Below, one piece after another: positions 6,394-13,653 of a DNA stretch of 19,958 nt. Position 1 is the first letter of the stretch, and every line of letters begins with the position of its first letter. Below the pieces are notes generated by a model. That model did no database searches. It had not been told where the DNA came from and saw nothing but the letters and a program-made list of their open reading frames with translations. This DNA comes from Candidatus Latescibacterota bacterium (GTDB lineage Bacteria; Latescibacterota; UBA2968; UBA8231): assembly GCA_022825185.1 (NCBI GenBank), contig JAJDYK010000191.1, positions 1-19,958 on the forward strand, given 5' to 3'. The position numbers and the translations under genes are program-made.

Positions 6394-7731
6394 GTGCCCA
6401 ACAAACCGCCCAATGTCGTCCTCGTCTTCGCCGACCAATGGCGTGCCCAAGCCTTTGGGTACGCCGGCGATCCCAACGTGCAAACCCCCAACCTAGACGC
6501 CCTAGCGCGCCGCAGCGTCAATTGCACCCACGCAGTGTCCGGCTGCTCAGTGTGCTCACCGGCGCGAGCCTCGCTCCTGACCGGTCAATACCCCCTCACG
6601 CACGGCGTCTTCGTCAACGACGTAGAACTGGGCCAAGACGCCACGAGCATCGCACAGGCTTTCAGCGCGGGCGGCTACGACACGGCCTATATCGGCAAGT
6701 GGCACGTCAATGGCCGCGGCCGCTCCAGCTACATCCCGCCCGAGCGACGGCAGAGCTTCGAGTACTGGAAGGTGCTCGAATGCACCCACGACTACAACCA
6801 TTCCGCGTACTATGCCGGCGACTCGGACGAACAGCTCATGTGGGAAGGCTACGATGCCTTAGCCCAGACCCGCGACGCCCAAGCGTACCTGCGCAACCGA
6901 GGCACCAACCCCTTCTTGCTGGTCCTATCGTGGGGACCGCCGCACGCCCCCTATCACACGGCCCCAGAAGAGTATCAAGCCCTGTACGACCCAGTAGCGA
7001 TCACCCTGCGGCCCAACGTGCCACCCGACTGGGCCGAAAACGCGCGGCAATGGCTCGCCGGGTACTATGCCCATTGCACGGCCTTGGACGACTGCGTCGC
7101 CATGTTGCTCCAGACTCTACAAGAGGAAGGATTAGAGCAAGAGACGATCTTTCTGTTCTTCTCGGATCACGGCGACATGCTCGGCTCACAGGGCATGGAC
7201 AAAAAGCAAAAGCCCTACGAAGAATCCATCCGCGTGCCATTCCTGCTGCGCTATCCGGGGATGGACGCCGCTGAACTCGACGCGCGGATCGACCTACCCG
7301 ACATCATGCCGACCCTGCTAGGCTTGTGCAACCTACCGATTCCTTCCACCGTGGAGGGAATCGACTTTTCCGAGTACCTACAAGGCGGCCCAGACCCCTC
7401 GGACGGCACCGCACTCTTGCAGTGTCCCCATCCCTTTGGGCAGTGGTGGACTGGCGTCGGCGGCCGATCCTACCGGGGCCTGCGCACCCGCCGCCACACG
7501 TACGTGCGCGCCCTAGAGGGGCCGTGGCTGCTCTACGACAACGAGGCCGATCCCTTCCAACAGGACAACCTCGTGGGTCAGCCCGGCCAGCAGGACTTGC
7601 TCGACGTATTAGACGCGGCCCTAACGCGCCGCCTCTCCGCAGCCGACGACCCTTTCCTCCCCGGCCCAGCCTACCTCGAACGCTGGGGGTACCAAGTAGA
7701 TGCCCAAGGCACCGTGCCTTATACCAATTGA
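6394..7731 (+). CDS. Type I (formylglycine-dependent) sulfatase
   Basis: The 445-residue alkaline-phosphatase-fold sulfatase hydrolyses a sulfate ester. Seen: N-terminal NVVLVFADQWRAQAFGYAG with a metal-ligand Asp14; the activation motif C54-S-P-A-R58-ASLLTG, where Cys54 is expected to be converted to formylglycine; GKWH (101-104); PPHAPYH; and the metal-ligand motif SDHGD (D258, H259). The frame extends up to an ATG at 6328, but I prefer GTG 6394: CAGGAG lies 7 nt upstream, the protein then begins at the conserved beta strand, and a promoter is predicted in between. There is no signal peptide, so the enzyme is probably cytoplasmic, acting on an imported or internal sulfate ester. The maturation enzyme is not in the window. 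The solute-binding gene starts 2 nt after the stop. Confidence 0.93.
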   Translation: MPNKPPNVVLVFADQWRAQAFGYAGDPNVQTPNLDALARRSVNCTHAVSGCSVCSPARASLLTGQYPLTHGVFVNDVELGQDATSIAQAFSAGGYDTAYIGKWHVNGRGRSSYIPPERRQSFEYWKVLECTHDYNHSAYYAGDSDEQLMWEGYDALAQTRDAQAYLRNRGTNPFLLVLSWGPPHAPYHTAPEEYQALYDPVAITLRPNVPPDWAENARQWLAGYYAHCTALDDCVAMLLQTLQEEGLEQETIFLFFSDHGDMLGSQGMDKKQKPYEESIRVPFLLRYPGMDAAELDARIDLPDIMPTLLGLCNLPIPSTVEGIDFSEYLQGGPDPSDGTALLQCPHPFGQWWTGVGGRSYRGLRTRRHTYVRALEGPWLLYDNEADPFQQDNLVGQPGQQDLLDVLDAALTRRLSAADDPFLPGPAYLERWGYQVDAQGTVPYTN

Positions 7732-7733
7732 AT

Positions 7734-8765
7734 ATGACCCTATCCCTTCCCTACACCTTCGCGGCCTCAGTCCTCTTCTTAGCGGCCTGCTCGTCCTCGC
7801 CCAGCGACGCGCCTGCGGCAGTTTGCGGCGACGGGCAGGTGCTTCAAGTCGGGTTCTACGCCTTTTTCGCGCCAGTCAGTTACAGTACAGACCCGACTCC
7901 GGGCACGGCCGGGTTCGACGAACATCTCGGGTACGAAGCGGATTTGTTGACCGCCTTAGAGGCTATGGACGGCGCGGGATTGTCCTTTGCACGCCGCGGC
8001 ATCGCCGGGTGGCCCGATATATGGCTGCAAGCGGCCGGGCCGGACTACGACTTGGTCGGCGGCGGCATCACCATCCTCGACTCCCGCACCCGCAATGCGG
8101 ACGGCGACCAAGTCGTAACCTTCACCTCCGGGCACATCGCCTTCCGCCAATCGCTGCTGGTTAGGGCTGCCGATGCCGAGCGCTTTGCCAGCCACAGCGA
8201 CCTGACGAGCGAAGCTCGGGTGGGTGCGCTGATCGGCACCACGGGTGAGTTCCGCCTGCTGGAGCTGACCGGCTTAGTCGATGCCCAAGGCGCACTCATC
8301 GCGGGTACGCGCATTGAAACGGCCGAAGGCGAAATCCTCGCCGACGGCACAGCCGCGCACACCATCACCGCGGCCGGCGCATCGGATCATCTCGCTGGCC
8401 GGACGCGGCTGGTGCCGCCCACAGCCGACATGCCGCAAGTGATTTACCTCAACGGGCAAGAAGGGCAAGAAGCCAGCGAGTTAGACCTGCTCAACGCCCT
8501 CCGGGCCGGCACCATCGACGCCATCGCCCGCGGCGAAATCGGCAACCGCGACGCCAGCGTTGCTTCCGACGGCGAGTTCGTCGTCGCTGCCCTCGACGAG
8601 GCCACCGAGTGGGGTGGGTTCTCGCTCGCCGTGGAGGACGCCGACCTAGCGGCCTGCATCGACGACAAGATCAACTATCTCACCGATGGCCGACGCCTTG
8701 GCTACGGAGAGTGGCGCGCCGATCCAGCGGTTTTCATGGAGCGCGCCCAACAATGGAACCCCTAA
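7734..8765 (+). CDS. Solute-binding lipoprotein, family 3-like (extracellular solute-binding protein)
   Basis: The 343-residue protein begins with a lipoprotein signal (MTLSLPYTFAASVLFLAAC), lipobox LAAC with Cys19 as the predicted lipidated residue. The mature part resembles family 3 periplasmic binding proteins: LQVGFYAFFAPVSY, then LGYEADLLTALEAM, DYDLVGGGITILDSRTR, VTFTSGHIAFRQSLLVR, ARVGALIGTTGEFRLLEL and a C-terminal DKINYLTDGRRLGYGEW. It would bind a small polar ligand outside the inner membrane. No permease or ATPase gene lies nearby, so it may serve a distant transporter or a sensory role. The frame is open further upstream inside the sulfatase gene, but the ATG at 7734 places the signal peptide correctly. 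The 2-nt gap to the sulfatase stop implies coupled translation. Confidence 0.88.
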   Translation: MTLSLPYTFAASVLFLAACSSSPSDAPAAVCGDGQVLQVGFYAFFAPVSYSTDPTPGTAGFDEHLGYEADLLTALEAMDGAGLSFARRGIAGWPDIWLQAAGPDYDLVGGGITILDSRTRNADGDQVVTFTSGHIAFRQSLLVRAADAERFASHSDLTSEARVGALIGTTGEFRLLELTGLVDAQGALIAGTRIETAEGEILADGTAAHTITAAGASDHLAGRTRLVPPTADMPQVIYLNGQEGQEASELDLLNALRAGTIDAIARGEIGNRDASVASDGEFVVAALDEATEWGGFSLAVEDADLAACIDDKINYLTDGRRLGYGEWRADPAVFMERAQQWNP

Positions 8766-8780
8766 CCAAAGGAGCACGAC

Positions 8781-9771
8781 ATGTATAAAGCTGGAGTCAT
8801 TGGCTGCCGCGGCATTGGCATCGCCCACGCCACCGGGGTTGTCAGCTCGGACCGCGCCCGCCTCGCAGCCGCTTGCGACCTCGACGAAGCAACCCTCCGC
8901 GAGTTCGAGCAACGCTGGCCGGACGCAAACCTCACCCTGTACCGCGACCACCGCGAAATGCTCGCCCGCGAATCGCTGGACATCGTCACCGTCGCCACCT
9001 CGGATCACCGCCACGCCGACTTAGTCGTCGATGCAGCCAACGCCGGGGCCAAGGGCATCTTCTGCGAAAAGCCGCTGGCCACCAGCCTCGCAGACGCCGA
9101 CCGCATGATCGCTGCCTGCGACGCCAACAACACCACCCTGTCGGTCGATCACACCCGGCGCTTCATCCCTCTGTGGCGCTACGCCAAAGAAGAAATCGTC
9201 GATCAAGGCGTCATCGGCCCGGTGCAATACGTCATCGGCACGCTCTCCGGCCCGCGCGCCATGCTCTTCCGCAACGGCACCCACACCCTCGACGCTATAT
9301 GCTACTACGCAGGCGAGCAGCGCTCAGTGGGTGGTAGCCGAACTGGAAGAAGGGTACGAGGACTACGCCGAATACCGCGGCGACGGCGGCCACGTGCCAG
9401 CCACCGAGCCGGGGGCCAACGGATACATCCACTTTGCTGGGGGGGTGCGGGGTTTCTACATCGGCGGTTCTAAGACCACGCCAGCACCCAAGCAGCAACT
9501 CGAAGTGGTCGGCACCACCGGACGACTAGTTATGGTCAGCGACGGCGGCACCCTGTATCGCGGCGAAGAGCCAGAACCCCTCGCGCCCCCGACTTGGCCG
9601 GTCGAGGGCATTCCCGCCGGCATCCACGAGCTGATCGCAGCCATGGACTAAGGCGTCGAGTCAGTGTCGCCGGGGAGAGCCGGACACACCGTAGTAGAGC
9701 TGATTATCGGGTTTTTAGAATCGCAAAAACAGGGCAACGTGCCGGTGCCCATTCCGGTGCCACGGGCCTAG
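8781..9771 (+). pseudogene. Gfo/Idh/MocA family oxidoreductase, broken by a frameshift and an in-frame stop
   Basis: The start is sound: AAAGGAG lies 6 nt before ATG 8781, 15 nt after the lipoprotein stop. The first ~180 residues are a good NAD(P)-binding oxidoreductase: AGVIGCRGIGIAHATG dinucleotide loop, FCEKPLATSLADADRM with the EKP motif at 96-98, and THTLDAICYYAG with H168 and D171. Around 9311-9331 the coding frame shifts by +1; it resumes as AQWVVAELEEGYEDYAEYRG and reads to a TAA at 9649-9651. Beyond that TAA the same frame still encodes a typical family C-terminus (GRAGHTVVELIIGFLESQKQGNVPVPIPVP) ending at TAG 9769-9771. Restored, the protein would be about 330 residues, normal for the family. 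No long homopolymer lies at the shift. This is either a genuine recent pseudogene or a sequence error. Confidence 0.85.
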
Positions 9772-10133
9772 CCCATCTCCACGACCACCCGCCCATCCTC
9801 CACGAGCACCGAATAAGTCCGCACCCGCACCTTCTCAGGCTCGCAGAGCGAGCGGCCCGTGCGCACGTCGTATTCCCAGCCGTGCCACGGGCAGCTCAGG
9901 ATCTCGCCGGCACGTCCCAAGACAATCTCGTCCCCCGGATGCCGCGCCAACGCCGTGCCCCCAACCCAGCCATCCGACAGCCGCGCCCCTTGGTGCGGAC
10001 AAACATCGCGCAGCGCATACCAAGTATCCCCCTGCCGCACGATAGCCAAGCCCCGCCCCTCAACCTCGACCCGGCGGACCTCGCCGTCGGCAAAGGCAGC
10101 GACCGGCCCTACGTCAACGCGCCGCAAAGCCAT
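9768..10133 (-). CDS. Small Rieske [2Fe-2S] ferredoxin-like protein
   Basis: The 121-residue protein is a single Rieske domain. The cluster ligands are visible as C45-P-H47 in VCPHQGARL and C81-P-W-H84 in [11 protein letters not shown], followed by the usual G-x-S loop (TGRS) and C-terminal strands ([17 protein letters not shown]). It would act as an electron carrier for an oxygenase, or as the Rieske component of a larger complex. I chose the ATG at 10133: GAGG lies 6 nt upstream and the protein starts at the usual first strand ([10 protein letters not shown]); longer starts up to 10217 read through the coding end of the upstream gene. It overlaps the amidohydrolase by 20 nt in another frame, so the two are translationally coupled. 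Its TAG shares CTAG with the convergent oxidoreductase. Confidence 0.9.
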   Translation of the reverse strand: MALRRVDVGPVAAFADGEVRRVEVEGRGLAIVRQGDTWYALRDVCPHQGARLSDGWVGGTALARHPGDEIVLGRAGEILSCPWHGWEYDVRTGRSLCEPEKVRVRTYSVLVEDGRVVVEMG

Positions 10134-11208
10134 AAAATGCCTCGGCATTATCAACCATGATCCCCCGGCGCATCGCGCCGTCAATCGCTGGCGGCAGGGC
10201 GCGGGCTGGCGAGTCAAAGTCCCAATGCGGATAATCCGTGGCGAACATCAAGAAATCCTCGCCGCCGATCATGTCGATGATCTGCAACAAGTGCTGGGGG
10301 TCGTCCGGCTCTTCCATCGGTTGGGTCGTGGCGCGGCAGTGCTCGCGGATGTATTCGCTGGGCCGCTTCTTCAGCCACGGCACCTCGCTGCGCAAGCCCC
10401 GATAGTTCTTATCCAGCCGCCACATCAGCCCAGGCAACCACGCAAATCCCCCCTCAACCAGCGCGACGCGCAGTTCCGGGAACTCGCAGAACACCCCCTC
10501 GCAAACAAGGCTGATGACCTGGGCCTCAAAGGCTTGCGACATGGCCGTGTGATCTTCGATGTAATAGGAAGGCCAACCGCAGGCCGTGATAGGCTGGCCG
10601 CTGCCGCCAAAGTGGATTCCCACTGGCAGGCCAACCTCGCAGGCCGCGGCAAAAATCGGCCGGAACTGCCGCTTGCCATACGGCGCACTCGACCGCACTA
10701 GCAGCAGCACTTGCACAAAGCGCGAATCCGCCGCGGCCCGCTTGATTTCCGCGGCCGCCCCCGCCGGGTCGTTGGCATTGACCACAATCGATCCGCGCCA
10801 GCGCGGGTCGTGGTCGAGCCAAGCGTGCGCGGTCCATTCGTTGACCGCGCGCATCAGCGCATTGGCAAAGTCGAGGTTGTGCAGGGCCGTCATGCCGTAG
10901 AGCGGATTGAGCACGGCTATGTCAATGCCCCAAGCATCGAGCAACTGGGTGCGCGCAAAATCCGGATCGCCGCCCGGCCGCAGGCCCGAAGGCGGCCAAG
11001 CATCGCGCCGCGCAGCTTGGGCAAAACCCTTGGGATAGGTTGGCCCAGGCGGGCCGCTAAAACCGGATTGCCGCACGTACGCCTGCCAGCGCGCCGACAA
11101 ATAGGGCATGAGATCGTCGATGGAGTTCGGGTAGTTGTGGACGTCGCAGTCGATCAGGGAAACGTCAGCCGAGGACGCGACTTCGACGGAGTATTCGGTT
11201 TGGGACAT
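10114..11208 (-). CDS. Amidohydrolase-2 family metal-dependent hydrolase or decarboxylase
   Basis: The 364-residue TIM-barrel protein belongs to the amidohydrolase-2 group (PF04909 type), which includes aromatic-acid decarboxylases and hydrolases. Seen: the metal motif D22-x-H24 in [32 protein letters not shown] with H199; [22 protein letters not shown] around 248-269; and [12 protein letters not shown] with D325. The length is normal. There is no signal peptide, so it is cytoplasmic. The overlapping Rieske gene suggests a two-step conversion: an oxygenase electron supply plus C-C or C-N bond cleavage, possibly of an aromatic substrate. That is inference; the oxygenase subunit is not evident here unless a PhyH neighbour fills that role. 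The Shine-Dalgarno sequence before the ATG is weak. Confidence 0.9.
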   Translation of the reverse strand: MSQTEYSVEVASSADVSLIDCDVHNYPNSIDDLMPYLSARWQAYVRQSGFSGPPGPTYPKGFAQAARRDAWPPSGLRPGGDPDFARTQLLDAWGIDIAVLNPLYGMTALHNLDFANALMRAVNEWTAHAWLDHDPRWRGSIVVNANDPAGAAAEIKRAAADSRFVQVLLLVRSSAPYGKRQFRPIFAAACEVGLPVGIHFGGSGQPITACGWPSYYIEDHTAMSQAFEAQVISLVCEGVFCEFPELRVALVEGGFAWLPGLMWRLDKNYRGLRSEVPWLKKRPSEYIREHCRATTQPMEEPDDPQHLLQIIDMIGGEDFLMFATDYPHWDFDSPARALPPAIDGAMRRGIMVDNAEAFYGFAAR

Positions 11209-11249
11209 GGCAACTATTGCAGGTAAAGGGTTGTAGGGGCACGCCCTAT

Positions 11250-11279
11250 ACTCTAGGGTGCGAACACGGGCTGCGTCAA
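11250..11279 (-). promoter_or_regulatory. Candidate promoter for the amidohydrolase-Rieske pair
   Basis: On the minus strand TTGACG (11279-11274) is followed by an 18-bp spacer and TAGAGT (11255-11250), a 4/6 match to the -10 consensus. The leader to the ATG at 11208 would be about 35-40 nt. An imperfect hairpin (CCCTA at 11244-11248, TAGGG at 11254-11258) overlaps the -10 region and might be an operator. Confidence 0.35.
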
Positions 11280-11344
11280 CTCCTCGTGCGCGGGAAGGCG
11301 CAGATTTGTTCGCCAGTCTCGTTTAGTAGTATTATAACCCAATT

Positions 11345-12667
11345 ATGCCTACATCACCCGCTGACCTCGAAGCGCGCTATCGCCACGCCAGCCCGCGCTC
11401 CCGCGCCCTTTTTGAACAGGGCCGCGCCTACACAGCCGGTGCGGCCAAAGGCGCGTATTACTACCCGCCCTATCCGCTCACCATGGCTCGCGGCCAAGGC
11501 TGCTACCTGTGGGATGTCGATGGCCGGCACTACGTCGATTGCGCCAACCACCACACGGCCCAAGTCCTCGGGCACGGGCACGAGCGCGTGGAAGCGGCCG
11601 TGCGCGAGCAAATGCAAAAGGGCATTGCCTTGGGTGCGCCCACTGGCATTGAGAGCGAGATCGCCCGCGCAATGTGCGACCGGGTGGATGCGCTGGAGCG
11701 GATTCGCTTTGTCAACTCCGGCACCGAGGCCACACTACACGCGATTCGCTTGGCGCGCGGCTACACGCAGCGCGGCAAAATCGCCAAGTTCGAGGGCGGG
11801 TACCACGGCAGTCACGACGCAGTGGAAGTCAGCGTGGCCCCGCTCCTAGACCAAGCTGGCCCCGCACATGCACCCATCGCAGTACCAACAGCCGGCGGCA
11901 TGTCCCCGTCAGCCGCGTCCGAAGCCGTCATCCTCCCCTACAGCGATCCAGAGGCCGTCGAGCGGCTCATCGCCGCGCACGCCAGCGAACTCGCCTGCGT
12001 CCTCTTCGATCCCAAAGCCGGTATCCTAGACATCCAACCGGATTTTGCCCGCGCCGTGCGCGACATCACCCGCCGCCACAGAGTCTTGCTCATCTTCGAC
12101 GAGATCGTTGGATTCCGCACAGCCACGGGCGGCTTGCAGGGCCTGTACGGCATCGACCCGGACCTGAGTTGCTTTGGTAAAATCATCGGCGGCGGCTTTC
12201 CAGTGGGGGCCTTTGGCGGCCGGGCCGACCTGATGGACCTGTTCGACAACTCGCAGCAATCCACCGGCTTTTTCCAGAGCGGCACCTTTAGCGCGCATCC
12301 CGTGGCCATGGCCGCTGGCTTGGCGACCCTGAGCGAGCTGACGCCGCAAACCATTGACCATTTGAACGCACTCGGAGCGCGTCTAAAGGACCAACTCAAC
12401 GCGCTCTTTGCCGACCACGCCATCGCCGCTCAAGCAGTCTGCACGGGATCGGTCTTCAGCATCTACTTCGCTCGCGGCCCCATCGCCAACTACCGCGACC
12501 TCGCCGCATCCGACAAAACCCTCATTCAGCCGCTCTTTCTCTCGCTCATCGAACAGGGGTACTTCCTCGGCCCAGGGCTGGGCATGTGCGCGCTTTCCGC
12601 GCCCATGGACCCCAAGCACATCGACGGCTTAGTCGCCGCAGTGGGGAACGCGCTGGCGGAGATATAG
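11345..12667 (+). CDS. Class III PLP-dependent aminotransferase, glutamate-1-semialdehyde aminomutase-like
   Basis: The 440-residue enzyme has the full class III fold-type I pattern: GQGCYLWDVDGRHYVDCANHH (50-70), VNSGTEATLHAIRLARGYT (123-141) for cofactor phosphate binding, FEGGYHGSHD (149-158), the Asp that contacts the PLP ring nitrogen in IFDEIVGFR (D252), and the Schiff-base lysine K279 in CFGKIIGGGFPVGAFGG. This resembles the HemL subgroup, but many environmental paralogues act on other amino acids or amines. Nothing in the context points to haem synthesis; neighbours are catabolic, so an aminotransferase of unknown substrate is more likely. No Shine-Dalgarno sequence precedes the ATG, and a -10-like TATTAT lies only about 10 nt upstream, so the mRNA may be nearly leaderless. 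A PhyH gene follows after 81 nt. Confidence 0.92.
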   Translation: MPTSPADLEARYRHASPRSRALFEQGRAYTAGAAKGAYYYPPYPLTMARGQGCYLWDVDGRHYVDCANHHTAQVLGHGHERVEAAVREQMQKGIALGAPTGIESEIARAMCDRVDALERIRFVNSGTEATLHAIRLARGYTQRGKIAKFEGGYHGSHDAVEVSVAPLLDQAGPAHAPIAVPTAGGMSPSAASEAVILPYSDPEAVERLIAAHASELACVLFDPKAGILDIQPDFARAVRDITRRHRVLLIFDEIVGFRTATGGLQGLYGIDPDLSCFGKIIGGGFPVGAFGGRADLMDLFDNSQQSTGFFQSGTFSAHPVAMAAGLATLSELTPQTIDHLNALGARLKDQLNALFADHAIAAQAVCTGSVFSIYFARGPIANYRDLAASDKTLIQPLFLSLIEQGYFLGPGLGMCALSAPMDPKHIDGLVAAVGNALAEI

Positions 12668-12669
12668 CA

Positions 12670-12705
12670 TTGTGATCCGCAGATGGACGCAGAATGGGAT
12701 CACAA
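12670..12705. repeat. Perfect 9-bp inverted repeat with 18-nt loop in the aminotransferase-PhyH gap
   Basis: TTGTGATCC (12670-12678) and GGATCACAA (12697-12705) are exact reverse complements. The 18-nt loop contains the end of one CGCAGA unit and a second complete one (CGCAGA at 12679-12684 region and 12688-12693). No U-run follows, so it is not an ordinary terminator. It could be an mRNA processing or stabilising hairpin, a protein site, or a member of a dispersed intergenic repeat family. Confidence 0.5.
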
Positions 12706-12748
12706 GACGATCACGCTTAAATCGTTAGAGCCTAACAGGGAACAAACC

Positions 12749-13513
12749 ATGTCCGTACTCAGCCCCGAACAAATCGCCCAGTACCAGCAAGACGGGTACA
12801 CCATCTTGCGCAACGCCCTCTCCGCAGAAGAGGTGGGCGCGCTCCGCACTCACCTCGAAGGGATCGCCTCGGGTACACGGCCCTTCCCAGAGGCGAACAT
12901 CGAATTCGACCCCAACGCGCCCCGACAACGCCACATCGACCATCTACGCAAGATCAACGGCCCATCCCAATGCGATCCGTTCTTCCGCGACCACGCCGCG
13001 CGAGAGCCCCTCCTCACCGCAGCCGCTGACCTGCTCGGTCCAGACCTCAAACTCTTCGGCGACCAAATTTTCATCAAGGGGCCGGGCGGCATAGAAAAGA
13101 CCTATCACCAAGACTCCGCGTACTTCCACATCGAGCCGATGGACCTCGCCACCGCTTGGGTTGCCTTAGACGATGTGACCCTTGAAAACGGCTGTTTGTG
13201 GGTCGTGCCGGGCAGCCACCGCGAGGGGCTAGTTGACCACAGCGAAGTGTGGATGGTCGGCGATCGGCAAGACAAAACAATTCCCGACGCAGCCATCGAC
13301 CACCAGCGCGAACAGCCCATCCTGCTGCAAGCGGGCGACTGTTCCTTCCACCACAGCCTACTCCTGCACCGCTCCGGCCCCAACCAGACGACGACGCGCC
13401 GCCGTGGCATGGCCACCCACTACATGAGCGCCCGCTCGCGCTGGACAGGTGCTCCCCAAGACAAACCCGACTATCCCCTGCTGCGAGGGCAAGAACACGC
13501 TAGCTGCGTCTGA
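12749..13513 (+). CDS. Third PhyH-family Fe(II)/2-oxoglutarate oxygenase
   Basis: The 254-residue enzyme has EQIAQYQQDGYTILRNALSAEEV at the N-terminus, iron ligands H120-x-D122 in TYHQDSAYF, the strand NGCLWVVPGSHREG (147-160), and distal ligand H207 in FHHSLLLHRSGPN followed by an Arg run (217-219) that can hold the 2-oxoglutarate carboxylate. The frame is open to 12683, but the ATG at 12749 is preceded by AGGG at 8 nt spacing, and the upstream 22 codons lie in the inverted-repeat region. The motif spacing is that of the common bacterial PhyH group and differs from both minus-strand PhyH proteins in the window. It is probably co-transcribed with the aminotransferase. The substrate is unknown. 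Confidence 0.92.
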   Translation: MSVLSPEQIAQYQQDGYTILRNALSAEEVGALRTHLEGIASGTRPFPEANIEFDPNAPRQRHIDHLRKINGPSQCDPFFRDHAAREPLLTAAADLLGPDLKLFGDQIFIKGPGGIEKTYHQDSAYFHIEPMDLATAWVALDDVTLENGCLWVVPGSHREGLVDHSEVWMVGDRQDKTIPDAAIDHQREQPILLQAGDCSFHHSLLLHRSGPNQTTTRRRGMATHYMSARSRWTGAPQDKPDYPLLRGQEHASCV

Positions 13514-13541
13514 GCACCTCCTACAACCGAAGTGAATATCC

Positions 13542-13619
13542 ATGAGCCAATACTCAACTGAAGACGGACAAGGAGACGACGCGAAGGGGATGTGGCGGGG
13601 ACGATTCTTTGTAAGATAG
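13542..13619 (+). other. Unsupported 25-codon open frame between the catabolic and defence regions
   Basis: The 140-nt gap between the third PhyH gene and the restriction-modification gene holds one short ATG frame (starts MSQYSTEDGQGDD, ends GRFFVR). There is no clear ribosome site and I recognise no family. It may be a truncated gene start left at a junction, or chance. I see no terminator or strong promoter in this gap. Confidence 0.15.
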
Positions 13620-13653
13620 CTTCCAGTAACTTATCCATCTTCGCCTATTATTT

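Noticed and set aside
6438..7274. A 278-codon frame overlapping the sulfatase in another frame
   Set aside because: Arg/Pro/His-rich peptide typical of a shifted frame; the sulfatase motifs are all in the other frame.
9311..9331. Programmed frameshifting in the oxidoreductase gene
   Set aside because: There is no slippery heptamer or obvious stimulatory hairpin, and the later in-frame TAA would still end the product early; mutation or sequence error is simpler.
9859..10701. A 280-codon plus-strand frame over the Rieske and amidohydrolase genes
   Set aside because: The cluster-binding and metal-binding motifs are on the minus strand, and the plus frame has no recognisable protein pattern.
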